Positions 33,666-42,188 are shown, counted from the stretch's first letter. The stretch: 64,000 nucleotides of DNA from Nannocystis exedens (GCF_002343915.1 NZ_NETK01000001.1:1178001-1242000); one strand, 5' to 3'. Notes: generated by a model from the letters alone, not told the origin. Numbers and translations: made by a program.

Positions 33666-33725
33666 CATGCTCCTCAGGACATGTGCGACCGCCCCGCTGC
33701 CCACCGACCTGCCCCGAGGGACACT
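33666..33725. repeat. 14-bp-phased array, 4 units, one degenerate
   Basis: CATG 33666, CATG 33680, CCGC 33694, CCTG 33708, CACT 33722. The phase holds across the decayed third boundary. It ends 18 bp beyond the stop of the minus-strand gene. Confidence 0.75.
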
Positions 33726-33743
33726 GTCGGCACCGCGCCGCGC

Positions 33744-34277
33744 TCACCGATACACGTGCCCCTGCCCCTGCAGCGCGTTCTCGATGCGCGTCAGCTCGCG
33801 CAGGATCGCCTCGATGCGCTGGTCCATCGGCGGGCGCCCCGGCGCCTTCACGTGGGCCCGCTCGAACGCCCCGTTCTCCGCCTCCATCGCCCCGCGGATC
33901 GCCCCCACCCCGGCGCCGAGCGCCTCGAGCTCCTGGCGCTCGTGCGGCTGCAGCCCGTCGATCATCGCCAGGTACAGCCCGACCTCGCGGCTCGCGTCGA
34001 GCAGGACCGCGTCGAACGCCTCGATGTCTTCGTCGGTGCGGGTCAGGTCGGTGGCCAGGTGGTCGCGCACCGCCTGCAGCGGCGACTCGAGCCAGATCCG
34101 CAGCGTCCGCGTCTCGCGGGCCACGCGGGCCAGCGTCTCGCTGAGGTGGGCCAGCTGCAGCGGCTTCTCCTGGCCCGACTCGAGGTAGCGGCGGGCCGCC
34201 TCGTCGGCGCGGCGCAGACGGACGAACCCGTAGCCGACCACCAGCACCGTCACGGCGGCGATGAACAGCGTCTCCAT
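33744..34277 (-). CDS. Small membrane-anchored coiled-coil protein coupled to formate dehydrogenase
   Basis: 177 aa. One N-terminal membrane helix (LFIAAVTVLVVGYGFV, about 4-19), then a long helical region rich in Glu, Arg and Leu (about 25-170) with coiled-coil character. Its ATG is one nt from the end of the formate dehydrogenase gene, so they are in one operon. No known FdhD, FdhE or diaphorase sequence is seen. It may tether or organise the enzyme at the membrane, which is an inference from position. Confidence 0.6.
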   Translation of the reverse strand: METLFIAAVTVLVVGYGFVRLRRADEAARRYLESGQEKPLQLAHLSETLARVARETRTLRIWLESPLQAVRDHLATDLTRTDEDIEAFDAVLLDASREVGLYLAMIDGLQPHERQELEALGAGVGAIRGAMEAENGAFERAHVKAPGRPPMDQRIEAILRELTRIENALQGQGHVYR

Positions 34278-34278
34278 C

Positions 34279-37179
34279 TCACTCGGCGGCGCCGCCCGTG
34301 TCGGCGAGGTTGGAGGCGCGCAGCTTCTCGACGCGCACGGCGCTGAACTTGAACTCGGGGATCTTGCCGAACGGATCGAGGGCGTCGGAGGTGAGGACGT
34401 TGGCCGCCGCCTCGCGCCAGCAGAACGGGATGAAGATCGAGCCGGCCCCCGGCGCCTCGCTGGCGCGGACCTTGAGCGTGATGCTGCCGCGCCGGCTCGT
34501 CACCGCGATCTCGTCGCCCTCGAGCAGGCCGAGCGCCGCCATGTCGCCCGGTCGCATGTCGGCGTACGGCTCGCTCTCGATCGCCTCGAGCGCCGAGGCC
34601 CGCCGCGTCATCGTCCCGGTGTGCCAGTGCTCGAGCAGGCGCCCGGTCGTCAGCACGAACGGGAACTCCGGGCTCGGCAGCTCGTTCGGCGGCGCGAACT
34701 CGGCCGGCACGAACTTGCCGCGGCCGCTCGGGAAGTCCTGCTCGAACAGCACCACCTGCCCGTCCTCGTGGACCGGGTCCTTGCACGGCCACAGCTTGCC
34801 TTCGAGCCCGAGGGTCTCGTAGGACAGGCCGCGGTAGCTCTCGGTCAGCGCGGCGAACTCGGCGAACACGTCCTCGATGCGGGTGAACTCGAAGCCGGGC
34901 ACGCCCATGCGCCTGGCGATCTCGCACATGATGTCCCAGTCGAGCCGCGCCGCGCCGGGCAGCTTCAGCACGGGCCGGCCGATCTGCACCCGCCGGTCGG
35001 TGTTGGTGTACGTGCCCGTCTTCTCGAAGAAGCTCGACGCCGGCAGGACCACGTCGGCGAACTCCGCCGTCTCGGTCAGGAAGATGTCCTGCACCACCAG
35101 GAAGTCGAGCGCCGCCAACGCCTTGCGCACCTTCTCGGTGTTGGGGTCGCTGACGAACGGGTTCTCGCCCTGCACGTACATCCCGCGGACGTCCTTCTGC
35201 AGCGCCGCGTGCATGATCTCGACTACCGTCAGCCCCGGCTTCGGGTCGAGCTTCGTGCCCCACGCCGCCTCGAAGCGCTCGCGGATCGCCGGGTCCTTCA
35301 CCGACTGATAGTCGGGGAACACCATCGGGATGAGCCCCGCGTCGCTCGCTCCTTGCACGTTGTTCTGCCCGCGCAGCGGGTGCAGGCCGGTGCCCGGGCG
35401 GCCGACCTGGCCCGTCAGCAAGACCAGCGAGATCAGGCAGCGCGCGTTGTCGGTGCCGTGGACGTGCTGGCTGACGCCCATGCCCCAGAAGCAGATCGCC
35501 GCGCGCGCCGAGCCCCACGTCACCGCGACGTCGACGATCTCCTGCTCCGCGAGCCCGCACAGCTGCGCCGCCACCTTCGGCGGGTAGTGCTCGACCGTCG
35601 CCTTCAGCCGCTCGAAGCCCTCGGTGCGCTCGGCGACGAACTGCCGATCGTAGAGCCCGCGGCGGATGATCTCGTGCAGCACCCCGTTGAAGAACGCGAC
35701 GTCGGTGCCGGGACGGATCCGCACGTAGCGGTGGGCGAAGTCGGCGAGCTGCGGCCGGTGCGGGTCGATCACCAGCAGCTTGCAGCCGCGCTTGGCCGCC
35801 TGCTTGAAGAACGTCGCCGCCACCGGGTGGTTGCTGGTCGCGTTGGTGCCGACCAGCATCGCGACGTCGCTGTTCTCGATGTCGCGGAAGGTCGTCGACA
35901 CCGCGCCCGAGCCGATCGTCTCCATCAGCGCCGCCACCGACGACGCGTGGCACAGGCGCGTGCAGTGGTCGACGTTGTTGGTGCCGAAGCCGACGCGGAC
36001 CAGCTTCTGGAACAGGTACGCCTCCTCGTTGCTGCCCTTGGCCGAGCCGAAGCCGGCCAGCGCCGACGAGCCGTGGCGCTCGCGGATCTCGAGCAGCCGC
36101 CGCGCCACCAGGTCGAGCGCCTCGTCCCAGCTCGCCTCGCGGAAGTGCGGCATCACCTCCGCGTAGTCGACCAGCCCGCCCGGGCGCCTCCCCTCCTTGA
36201 CCCGCAGCGCGCTCGACAGCGGCCCCTTCGGGTAGCTGCCCTCGCGCCGGATCAGCGGCTGCGTCAGCCGCTGCGAGTGCGTCGCGTAGTCGAAGCCGTA
36301 GCGGCCCTTGACGCACAGGCGGCGGTCGGACACGCGGCTGTCCCGGCCGTCGATCCACACCACCTTGTTGTTCGCCTCGTCGACGTGGGCGGTCACGCTG
36401 CAGCCGACCCCGCAGTACGGGCACAGCGTCGGCACCTGCGTCAGCGCGGCCGGCGGCGGCGGGACCACGGGCGCCGGCTCCGGCGCGGGCGCCAGCGGCA
36501 GCGGCCGGCGGCGCTTCGGCGCCAGCGGCTTGTTGACCAGCGCGTCGGTCGGGCACGCGTCCATGCACTCGCCGCACGACACGCACGACGAGCTGCCCAT
36601 CGGCAGGTCGAGGTCGAACGCGATCTTGGCCCGGTAGCCCTTGCCCGAGCGCGTGATCACCTCGTTGCTCTGCAGCTCGTCGCACGCGCGCACGCAGCGG
36701 TCGCACAGGATGCAGGCCTGGTGGTCGACCCCGATCACCGGCGACGACGGGTCCTGCGGCCGACCTGTCCCTCGGGGCAGGCCGAGCAGATCGCCGGCCG
36801 CGCCCGCGCCCACGAGCCCGTAGCGCTCTCCGAGCGCGACCAGGTCGCTGCCCTCGGGGCGCTGCTGCGACGGCGCCTGCGGCTGGTCGGCCAGCAGCAG
36901 CGCCGTGAGCATCTTGCGGTGGGCGTCGATCGCCGGCCCGCTGGCGGTGACCTTCATGCCCGGCTCGCACGGGCGCACGCAGCTGGCCGCGAGCACGCGG
37001 CCGCCGACGTCGACCACGCACATGCGGCACACGCCGACCGGGCGGTAGCGCGGGTCGTGGCACAGCACGGGGATCTCGATCCCGGCGGCGCGCGCGGCCT
37101 CCCAGATCGTCGATCCGGCGGGCGCGCGCACGACGACGCCGTCGATGGTGAGTTCGACCTCGGGCGGAGCCGCGGACAT
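34279..37179 (-). CDS. fdhA: Formate dehydrogenase alpha subunit (molybdopterin, NuoG-like N-terminus)
   Basis: 966 aa. A [2Fe-2S] domain (Cys40, 51, 54, 67) is followed by two [4Fe-4S] sites (CILCDRCVRAC at 156-166, CVSCGECMDAC at 199-209), then the molybdopterin domain with its own cluster (CPYCGVGC at 253-260, RLCVKG near 289). The active-site segment VDHCTRLCHAS places the molybdenum ligand at Cys410. A C-terminal pterin-binding domain begins near FVLTTGRLLEHWHTGTMTRR. This is the layout of NAD-linked FDH alpha subunits, but no flavin/NAD subunits or accessory genes lie nearby, so the electron acceptor is open. A TATGAT box lies 9 nt upstream. A palindromic unit at 36764 is in a linker. 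Confidence 0.9.
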   Translation of the reverse strand: MSAAPPEVELTIDGVVVRAPAGSTIWEAARAAGIEIPVLCHDPRYRPVGVCRMCVVDVGGRVLAASCVRPCEPGMKVTASGPAIDAHRKMLTALLLADQPQAPSQQRPEGSDLVALGERYGLVGAGAAGDLLGLPRGTGRPQDPSSPVIGVDHQACILCDRCVRACDELQSNEVITRSGKGYRAKIAFDLDLPMGSSSCVSCGECMDACPTDALVNKPLAPKRRRPLPLAPAPEPAPVVPPPPAALTQVPTLCPYCGVGCSVTAHVDEANNKVVWIDGRDSRVSDRRLCVKGRYGFDYATHSQRLTQPLIRREGSYPKGPLSSALRVKEGRRPGGLVDYAEVMPHFREASWDEALDLVARRLLEIRERHGSSALAGFGSAKGSNEEAYLFQKLVRVGFGTNNVDHCTRLCHASSVAALMETIGSGAVSTTFRDIENSDVAMLVGTNATSNHPVAATFFKQAAKRGCKLLVIDPHRPQLADFAHRYVRIRPGTDVAFFNGVLHEIIRRGLYDRQFVAERTEGFERLKATVEHYPPKVAAQLCGLAEQEIVDVAVTWGSARAAICFWGMGVSQHVHGTDNARCLISLVLLTGQVGRPGTGLHPLRGQNNVQGASDAGLIPMVFPDYQSVKDPAIRERFEAAWGTKLDPKPGLTVVEIMHAALQKDVRGMYVQGENPFVSDPNTEKVRKALAALDFLVVQDIFLTETAEFADVVLPASSFFEKTGTYTNTDRRVQIGRPVLKLPGAARLDWDIMCEIARRMGVPGFEFTRIEDVFAEFAALTESYRGLSYETLGLEGKLWPCKDPVHEDGQVVLFEQDFPSGRGKFVPAEFAPPNELPSPEFPFVLTTGRLLEHWHTGTMTRRASALEAIESEPYADMRPGDMAALGLLEGDEIAVTSRRGSITLKVRASEAPGAGSIFIPFCWREAAANVLTSDALDPFGKIPEFKFSAVRVEKLRASNLADTGGAAE
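36764..36781. repeat. Single palindromic unit inside the formate dehydrogenase gene
   Basis: CCTG-TCCCTCGGGG-CAGG, encoding GLPRGTGRP in the linker before the first [4Fe-4S] site. Confidence 0.65.
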
Positions 37180-37188
37180 CGTCTCTGC

Positions 37189-37194
37189 ATCATA
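37189..37194 (-). promoter_or_regulatory. Likely -10 hexamer TATGAT
   Basis: GC-TATGAT on the minus strand ends 9 nt before the formate dehydrogenase ATG. Confidence 0.5.
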
Positions 37195-37276
37195 GCGCCG
37201 AAGATCGGCGGCCGTGACCGCCCCCGCCCGTCATCACGCGGGCCGCGCCGTGCTTTCGGCCACATCGCGACCGGTG

Positions 37277-37282
37277 TACGCT
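37277..37282 (+). promoter_or_regulatory. Likely -10 hexamer TACGCT
   Basis: TACGCT ends 9 nt before GTG 37292 of rubredoxin, in a 112-bp divergent region shared with formate dehydrogenase. Confidence 0.35.
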
Positions 37283-37291
37283 CGGGTCACC

Positions 37292-37465
37292 GTGGCCAAC
37301 GCCAAGAGATACCGCTGCCTCGTCTGCGAGCACATCTACGACCCCCGCGAGGGCGATCCCGGCACCGGCATCGCCCCCGGGACGGCGTTCGAGGACATCC
37401 CCGACGACTGGTACTGCCCCGACTGCGGCGCCACCAAGGCCGACTTCGAGCCCATCGAGGACTGA
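37292..37465 (+). CDS. Rubredoxin
   Basis: 57 aa from GTG 37292. The two iron-binding pairs are CLVC and CPDC, spaced as in all rubredoxins, with the family core [28 protein letters not shown] cut here into [15 protein letters not shown]. It is a small cytoplasmic one-electron carrier. It diverges from formate dehydrogenase alpha with 112 bp between, so it may carry electrons to or from it, or serve alkane, nitric-oxide or oxygen-stress enzymes elsewhere. Confidence 0.93.
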   Translation: MANAKRYRCLVCEHIYDPREGDPGTGIAPGTAFEDIPDDWYCPDCGATKADFEPIED

Positions 37466-37492
37466 AGCCCAGGCCAAGCCGACGCCCCGCCA

Positions 37493-37524
37493 CCTGGCCC
37501 TTGGGACCTGTCCGGATGAGCTCG
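37493..37524. repeat. 14-bp-phased palindromic array, 2 units
   Basis: CCTG 37493, CCTG 37507, CTCG 37521; begins 27 nt after the rubredoxin stop. The rest of 37525-37782 holds nothing recognised. Confidence 0.65.
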
Positions 37525-37775
37525 CCGGTGGTCGCGGGCGCGGCCGTCGTCACGCCGTTCGGGCCGGTCCGGGGGCGCCTCTCGATCGCCGCGCGCGGCG
37601 AGCCGAGCGCCGCCTGCGCGGCCGCGCGCGGCGGCATGGGTCCACACAGCCCCAGCCGTCGCAGACGGCCGCAGTTCGCCCGTCTGCAGCCGTTTCGCGG
37701 CGGGCTCCGAGACCCCAACGTGGCGCACTGCGCTCCGAGTTTGCTCTGGACGGGGAACCGTAAACCCTGCACCCT

Positions 37776-37780
37776 GGAGG
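37776..37780 (+). promoter_or_regulatory. Ribosome binding site deciding the response-regulator start
   Basis: TGGAGGGC places GGAGG a few nt before GTG 37783. It selects this start within a very long open frame. Confidence 0.55.
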
Positions 37781-37782
37781 GC

Positions 37783-38199
37783 GTGACGACACGTGCTCCA
37801 CGGGTCTTGGTTGTTGAGGACGACGCGGCGACGGCCAGGGTGGTCAAGGGCGCGCTGACCGAGGCCGGGTTCGTCGTCGAGACCCTGGACAAGGGCTTCC
37901 TGCTGGTCGCCGTCGTCATGCGGTTCCAGCCCGACATGGTGGTGCTCGACCTCAACCTCCCGGACATGCGGGGCGACACGGCCATGAAGATGGTCCGGCG
38001 CGCCACCAACGTCGGCGGCAAGACCCTCCCGGTCGTCATCCTCAGCGGCATGCCGATCGAGCAGCTGATGGAGATCCAGGGCCACCTGGGCGCCGTGGGC
38101 TGCATCCAGAAGCCGGCCTCGCTCGACACCATCGTCGACCGCCTGTGCCAGCTCCTCTCGTGGCCGCGCAAGGATCGCAAGCCCGAGGCCGCCTCCTGA
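37783..38199 (+). CDS. Single-domain response regulator
   Basis: 138 aa from GTG 37783. A lone receiver domain: acidic pair Asp13-Asp14 (VVEDD), phospho-acceptor Asp56 (VVLDLNLPDM), switch Ser near 87 (VILSGMP), Lys near 110 (IQKPAS). No output domain follows, so it acts by protein contact, as in chemotaxis or phosphorelays. No histidine kinase lies beside it. An open frame continues far upstream on the same strand, but only this part resembles a protein family. Confidence 0.88.
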   Translation: MTTRAPRVLVVEDDAATARVVKGALTEAGFVVETLDKGFLLVAVVMRFQPDMVVLDLNLPDMRGDTAMKMVRRATNVGGKTLPVVILSGMPIEQLMEIQGHLGAVGCIQKPASLDTIVDRLCQLLSWPRKDRKPEAAS

Positions 38200-38215
38200 C
38201 CGGCCGGCCGGCTGA

Positions 38216-38261
38216 CAGGACCGCCGGGACATGTCCGTTCCGACATGTCTCGAAGATCTAC
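38216..38261. repeat. 14-bp-phased palindromic array, 3 units
   Basis: CAGG 38216, CATG 38230, CATG 38244, CTAC 38258; starts 16 nt after the response-regulator stop. Confidence 0.8.
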
Positions 38262-38338
38262 CCGATGCGGCGCGATGACGGCCGCACGCGCCCCCTGGGA
38301 CGGACCGTCCGCGTCCGGCGCGTCGAGGCCGCGGTCGA

Positions 38339-38356
38339 CCTGTCCGCAAGGCCATC
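38339..38356. repeat. Single palindromic unit
   Basis: CCTG-TCCGCAAGGC-CATC between the response regulator and the next lipoprotein gene. Confidence 0.6.
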
Positions 38357-38419
38357 TCGGCCGCGCCCCTGACCGCGCGGGCGCACGTCGACGCGGCGCC
38401 TCGCGCCGGGCGGCTGCGC

Positions 38420-38425
38420 TAGCAT
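38420..38425 (+). promoter_or_regulatory. Likely -10 hexamer TAGCAT
   Basis: GC-TAGCAT ends 8 nt before ATG 38434. Confidence 0.45.
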
Positions 38426-38433
38426 CGGCGGCG

Positions 38434-39507
38434 ATGTCGGTCCGCCGCTGCGCCCTCGCGTTCGCCGTCTTGCCGCTGCTCCCCGGCTGCTTCAAGGACG
38501 ACGGCGCCGCGCTGACCCAGACCGCGGGCTCGCTCGAACCGAGCACCTCGACCGGCGCCGACCCGAGCACGACCACCACCGGGGCGCTCGACTCGACCAC
38601 CACGAGCGGCGGCAGCGAGTCCGCCGCCGCCACCGGCGAGCCCGTCACGACCGGCACCACCGCCGCCCCGCTGTGCCCGGGCGAGATGCAGTGCACGCCG
38701 GACGAGGTCATGGACACCGGGGCGCTGTGCGACCCGTGCGGCCGCCTGCGTCGCACCTGCCAGGCCGACTGCACCTGGGGCCCCGACGAGTGCGTCGAGG
38801 ACGCGAGCTCGTGCGCCTACTGGTACCTCGACGACCCCCGGCTCGGCTGGCAGCGCGTCGCCCTGCCCCAGCCGCCGCCCCGCCACGCGCCCGCGGCCCC
38901 GGCGATCGCGGCCTTCGACCTCCGCGCCCACGACCGGATCGTCGTCCTGACGGAGACCACCTACCACGTGCTGCAGGGCAGCGATCAGACCTGGCTCGCC
39001 TCGGGCCCCCGGAGCGACGTGTTCCCCGACCTGCCGTTCTCGCTGCTGCAGTCGTACGCCGTCCACAACGCCGAGTTCGACACCTACGACGTCTACGCCG
39101 TCGGCGACCCGCTGGCGTGGATCTACACCCTGGCGATCCAGCCAGACGGCTTCACGAGCCAGTACGCGCTCGAGGGTCCGTGCTGCAGCTCGTTCACCCC
39201 GCTCGTCAGCCCCGGCTCGCCCGCGGCCGTGCGCGACCTCTACGTCGACCTCGACGCCCCGTTCCCGTACGTCAGCGGCGAGTTCTACGCCACCTGCATC
39301 GAGGAGTTCGCCCTGCTCGGCAGCTACGCCGCCTGGCTGACGCCGACCGACGTCTACGTGCAGGACGTCGCCCTGTGCTTCCAGATGGTCGCGCAGAGCT
39401 CGCTCGCCGCGTTCGCCCCGTTCGCCGCCCCCGGGGCCCCGCCGGGCGAGCGGCTCGGCGGCGCCGCGATGCTCGGCGAGCGCCTCTACGTGTTCGCCGG
39501 CGACTGA
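38434..39507 (+). CDS. Lipoprotein, unknown
   Basis: 357 aa. Signal peptide with lipobox LLPGC (Cys about 18), a Thr/Ser/Gly linker to about 75, a Cys-rich start of the mature domain (CPGEMQC, CDPCGRLRRTCQADC, CVEDASSC) and a propeller-like body (IVVLTETTYHVLQGSDQTWL, VYAVGDPLAWIYTLAI). No catalytic motif recognised. The 3' end overlaps the convergent carrier gene by 22 bp, and a CCTG array starts immediately after the stop. Expected at the outer membrane. Confidence 0.7.
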   Translation: MSVRRCALAFAVLPLLPGCFKDDGAALTQTAGSLEPSTSTGADPSTTTTGALDSTTTSGGSESAAATGEPVTTGTTAAPLCPGEMQCTPDEVMDTGALCDPCGRLRRTCQADCTWGPDECVEDASSCAYWYLDDPRLGWQRVALPQPPPRHAPAAPAIAAFDLRAHDRIVVLTETTYHVLQGSDQTWLASGPRSDVFPDLPFSLLQSYAVHNAEFDTYDVYAVGDPLAWIYTLAIQPDGFTSQYALEGPCCSSFTPLVSPGSPAAVRDLYVDLDAPFPYVSGEFYATCIEEFALLGSYAAWLTPTDVYVQDVALCFQMVAQSSLAAFAPFAAPGAPPGERLGGAAMLGERLYVFAGD

Positions 39508-40826
39508 CCTGCCCCTTCGGACCTGCCCTCTTCGCCCTGTTCGTTCGTACCTGTGCGTTCGAGCCTGCGCGAAAGGACAGTCCACGGCAGGCACAGCGCC
39601 GCCGCCACCGCGCACAGCCCGGACGTCGCCAGCCCGAGCGCCCCGAGCCCGCTGTACAGCCAGCCCGCCGCGACGTCGCCGCCGCGGTACAGCGCGGTGT
39701 CGATCAGGTGCTTGGCCTTGTACTTGGCCTCGCGCCCGGCCTGGGTGAACAGCACCTCGCGGGCCGGCTTGGCCAGCGAGAAGTCGGCCGCGCGGCGCAG
39801 CACCTGGAACCCGATCAGCACCGCCAGCACCGGCGAGGCCGCCAGCACCGCGAAGCCGACCAGCGAGATCAGGGGCAAGAGCGCCAGCGTCCAGCCGACC
39901 CCGAGCCTGGGGATGATGCGCCCGACCGCCAGCCCCTGCAGGGCCACGCTGATCGCGTTGACGACGAAGTCGGCCTTGGCGAACAGCGCCGTGCGCTCGC
40001 CCGGGTCGGCGATCGCCGCCTTGACGATCCGCGCCTGCTCGAAGTAGGCAAACGTCGCCGTGGTCGTGAGCAGCACGATCCACAGCGAGATCCCGCGCAG
40101 CCGCGGCGAGCGGGCGATCAGCCCGAACGCCGCCAGCGCCCCGCCGCCGATCGGCCGGGCGTCCATCGACATGGCCTTTTGCACATGTTCTTCGGAACCT
40201 GTACGAAACGACCGCATCAGCCCGCGCGCGCACGCGATGGCGCCCTCGAGGAACAGCGCCGCCAGCAGCACCAGCGCCGGCGCGCCGAGGTGGGGCACCA
40301 GCGCGGCCGTCAGCAGCGGGCCCAGCAGCGCGCCGGCGCTGCCGCCGGCCGCGACCAGGCCGAACAGGCGCTCGCCCTGCTCGCGGCGCCACAGATCGGC
40401 CATCAGCTCCCAGAACACCGACACGACCAGCAGGTTGTAGACGGCCGCCCACACGAAGAAGCTGCGGCCCGTCCACACCAGCACCGCCCCGTCGGCGAGC
40501 GCGAACAGGGCGACGAAGCCGAGCAGCACCAGCGCGCAGAAGCGGTACACCAGCGGCACGATCGTGCGCCGGCCGAACCGCGCGACCACCCACGAGTAGA
40601 CCGGCACCGCCGCCAGCATCACCACGAAGGTCGCGGAGAACAGCCACGGCAGCCCGTCGACCCCGCCGGCCGCCCCCATCTCGTCGCGCAGCGGCCTCAG
40701 GATGTAGAAGGAGCACAGCGCGCAGAACAAAAGCCCCGCCGACCACAGCGCCCCCGGCAACTCCTCGCGCCGCAGCGGCGCGATCGCCCGCGCCGCTCGC
40801 CACACCCGACCCTCGTCTTCTGCCAT
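39486..40826 (-). CDS. NTT/ATP:ADP translocase-like carrier
   Basis: 446 aa with about 11-12 membrane helices. The start (FYILRPLRDEMGAAGGVDGLPW, FSATFVVMLAAVPVYSW) and the segment AKPAREVLFTQAGREAKYKAKHLIDT are characteristic of the NTT/Npt1-like family known from energy parasites and plastids and also found, as here, in free-living bacteria. Transport of nucleotides or another substrate is not decided. The C-terminal tail (about 415-446) is encoded by a CCTG phased array, and a cytoplasmic loop (GSEEHVQKAMSMD) by another (40170-40201). TACAAT lies 8 nt before the start. Confidence 0.75.
   Translation of the reverse strand: MAEDEGRVWRAARAIAPLRREELPGALWSAGLLFCALCSFYILRPLRDEMGAAGGVDGLPWLFSATFVVMLAAVPVYSWVVARFGRRTIVPLVYRFCALVLLGFVALFALADGAVLVWTGRSFFVWAAVYNLLVVSVFWELMADLWRREQGERLFGLVAAGGSAGALLGPLLTAALVPHLGAPALVLLAALFLEGAIACARGLMRSFRTGSEEHVQKAMSMDARPIGGGALAAFGLIARSPRLRGISLWIVLLTTTATFAYFEQARIVKAAIADPGERTALFAKADFVVNAISVALQGLAVGRIIPRLGVGWTLALLPLISLVGFAVLAASPVLAVLIGFQVLRRAADFSLAKPAREVLFTQAGREAKYKAKHLIDTALYRGGDVAAGWLYSGLGALGLATSGLCAVAAALCLPWTVLSRRLERTGTNEQGEEGRSEGAGQSPANT
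39508..39581. repeat. 14-bp-phased array of CCTG type, 5 units
   Basis: CCTG at 39508, 39522, 39536, 39550 and 39564, then CAGT 39578. It touches the stop of the plus-strand lipoprotein and lies inside the last codons of the minus-strand carrier. Confidence 0.9.
40170..40201. repeat. 14-bp-phased array inside the carrier gene, 2 units
   Basis: CATG 40170, CATG 40184, CCTG 40198, with CCGC at 40212 as a decayed next boundary; encodes a cytoplasmic loop. Confidence 0.75.
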
Positions 40827-40834
40827 TCGCCGCG

Positions 40835-40840
40835 ATTGTA
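40835..40840 (-). promoter_or_regulatory. Likely -10 hexamer TACAAT
   Basis: Minus-strand TACAAT ends 8 nt before the carrier ATG at 40826. Confidence 0.45.
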
Positions 40841-40956
40841 GAAGGACACCCGCGCCGCGGGGCCGCGCCTGCAGCCGCGCGCCCGAACACCGCCTCACAT
40901 CGACGCGGCGAAACCCCGCCGCGGGCCCGCGGGTCGTACCACCCACCGAGCCCTGC

Positions 40957-42162
40957 ATGAGCCTCGCACGCCGCCGCTTCCTCCGCCTCGCCAGCGCCGC
41001 CCTCGCCCTCGCCGCATGTCGCCGGTCGGGCGAACAGACCGCCGCGCCCACCGCCTCGAACGGGACCCCGCCGCCCGCCGATCCGCCGCTGCGCCCCGAG
41101 CCGGTGCTGCTCGGCGGACAGGGGCAGAAGATCCTGATCCTCGGCGGCACCGCCTTCCTCGGCCCCGAGCTGGTCGAGGCGGCGCAGCGCCGCGGTCACT
41201 CCGTCACCCTGTTCAACCGCGGCAAGACGCGCCCCGAGATGTTCCCCAACGTCGAGAAGCTCCGCGGCGACCGCGACGGCGACCTCAAGGCGCTCGAGGG
41301 CCGCACGTGGGACACCGTGATCGACACCTCCGGCTACGTCCCGCGGATCGTCAAGGCCTCGGCCGAGCTGCTGGCGCCGAACGTCCGCCAGTACGTGTTC
41401 GTGTCGACGATCTCGGTCTACGCCGACACCAGCCAGGTCGGCATCGACGAGACCTCGCCGGTCGCCGTCGCCCCCGATCCGAAGACCGAGGACGTCCCGG
41501 CCCACTACGGCGCGCTCAAGGCCCTGTGTGAGCAGGCCGCCGAGGCGGCCCTGCCCGGGCGGACCACCGTCGTCCGCCCCGGCCTCATCGTCGGCCCGGG
41601 CGACGGCAGCGACCGCTTCACCTACTGGCCCGTGCGCGTGGCCGCCGGCGGCGAGGTGCTCGCGCCAGGCGACCCGTCGAACCCGGTGCAGTTCATCGAC
41701 GTCCGCGACCTCGCCGACTTCATCATCACCACGATCGAGGGCGGCCACGTCGGCATCTACAACGCCAACGGCACGCCGATGCCGATGGGCGACCTGCTGA
41801 ACGGCACCAAGGCCGCGCTCGCCAGCAACGCCGAGTTCACGTGGGTCGACCGCCAGTTCCTGGCCGACAACAAGGTCGAGCCGTGGAGCGACCTGCCGGT
41901 GTGGATCCCGCCCGACCCCGGCTTCGAGGGCGCTCACGCGGTCCGCGTCGACCGTGCCACGGCGATCGGCCTCAAGTTCCGCCCGCTGGCCGAGACCGTG
42001 ACCTCGACCGTCGCCTGGTGGAACACCCTGCCCGAGCCGCGCCGGGCCAAGATGCGCGCCGGCATCACCCGCGAGCGCGAGGCCGAGCTGCTGGCCGCCT
42101 GGCACGCCGCCCACCCGGCGCCCGGCAAGCAGCCCAAGGCCAAGAAGAAGAAGGCGGCCTGA
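40957..42162 (+). CDS. Tat-exported NAD-dependent epimerase/dehydratase-like lipoprotein
   Basis: 401 aa. The N-terminus ARRRFLRLASAALALAAC combines a twin-arginine signal with a lipobox, so a folded, cofactor-loaded protein would be exported and lipidated. Residues about 50-330 form an extended SDR: nucleotide loop ILGGTAFLGPELVEAA, then VSTISVYADTS, and a Tyr/Lys pair in HYGALK. The end is Lys-rich (KKKKAA). Substrate unknown; cell-surface sugar or lipid modification is plausible. NAD supply outside the cytoplasm would depend on cofactor carried during Tat export. Confidence 0.75.
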   Translation: MSLARRRFLRLASAALALAACRRSGEQTAAPTASNGTPPPADPPLRPEPVLLGGQGQKILILGGTAFLGPELVEAAQRRGHSVTLFNRGKTRPEMFPNVEKLRGDRDGDLKALEGRTWDTVIDTSGYVPRIVKASAELLAPNVRQYVFVSTISVYADTSQVGIDETSPVAVAPDPKTEDVPAHYGALKALCEQAAEAALPGRTTVVRPGLIVGPGDGSDRFTYWPVRVAAGGEVLAPGDPSNPVQFIDVRDLADFIITTIEGGHVGIYNANGTPMPMGDLLNGTKAALASNAEFTWVDRQFLADNKVEPWSDLPVWIPPDPGFEGAHAVRVDRATAIGLKFRPLAETVTSTVAWWNTLPEPRRAKMRAGITREREAELLAAWHAAHPAPGKQPKAKKKKAA

Positions 42163-42188
42163 GGCGCCGGCCGCCGCGGCGCGAGGCG

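Noticed and set aside
34261..37182. Very long plus-strand open frame opposite formate dehydrogenase
   Set aside because: Its translation is Arg/His/Val-rich low complexity without a domain. It is a GC-bias shadow; only its last 139 codons (37783-38199) are a real response regulator.
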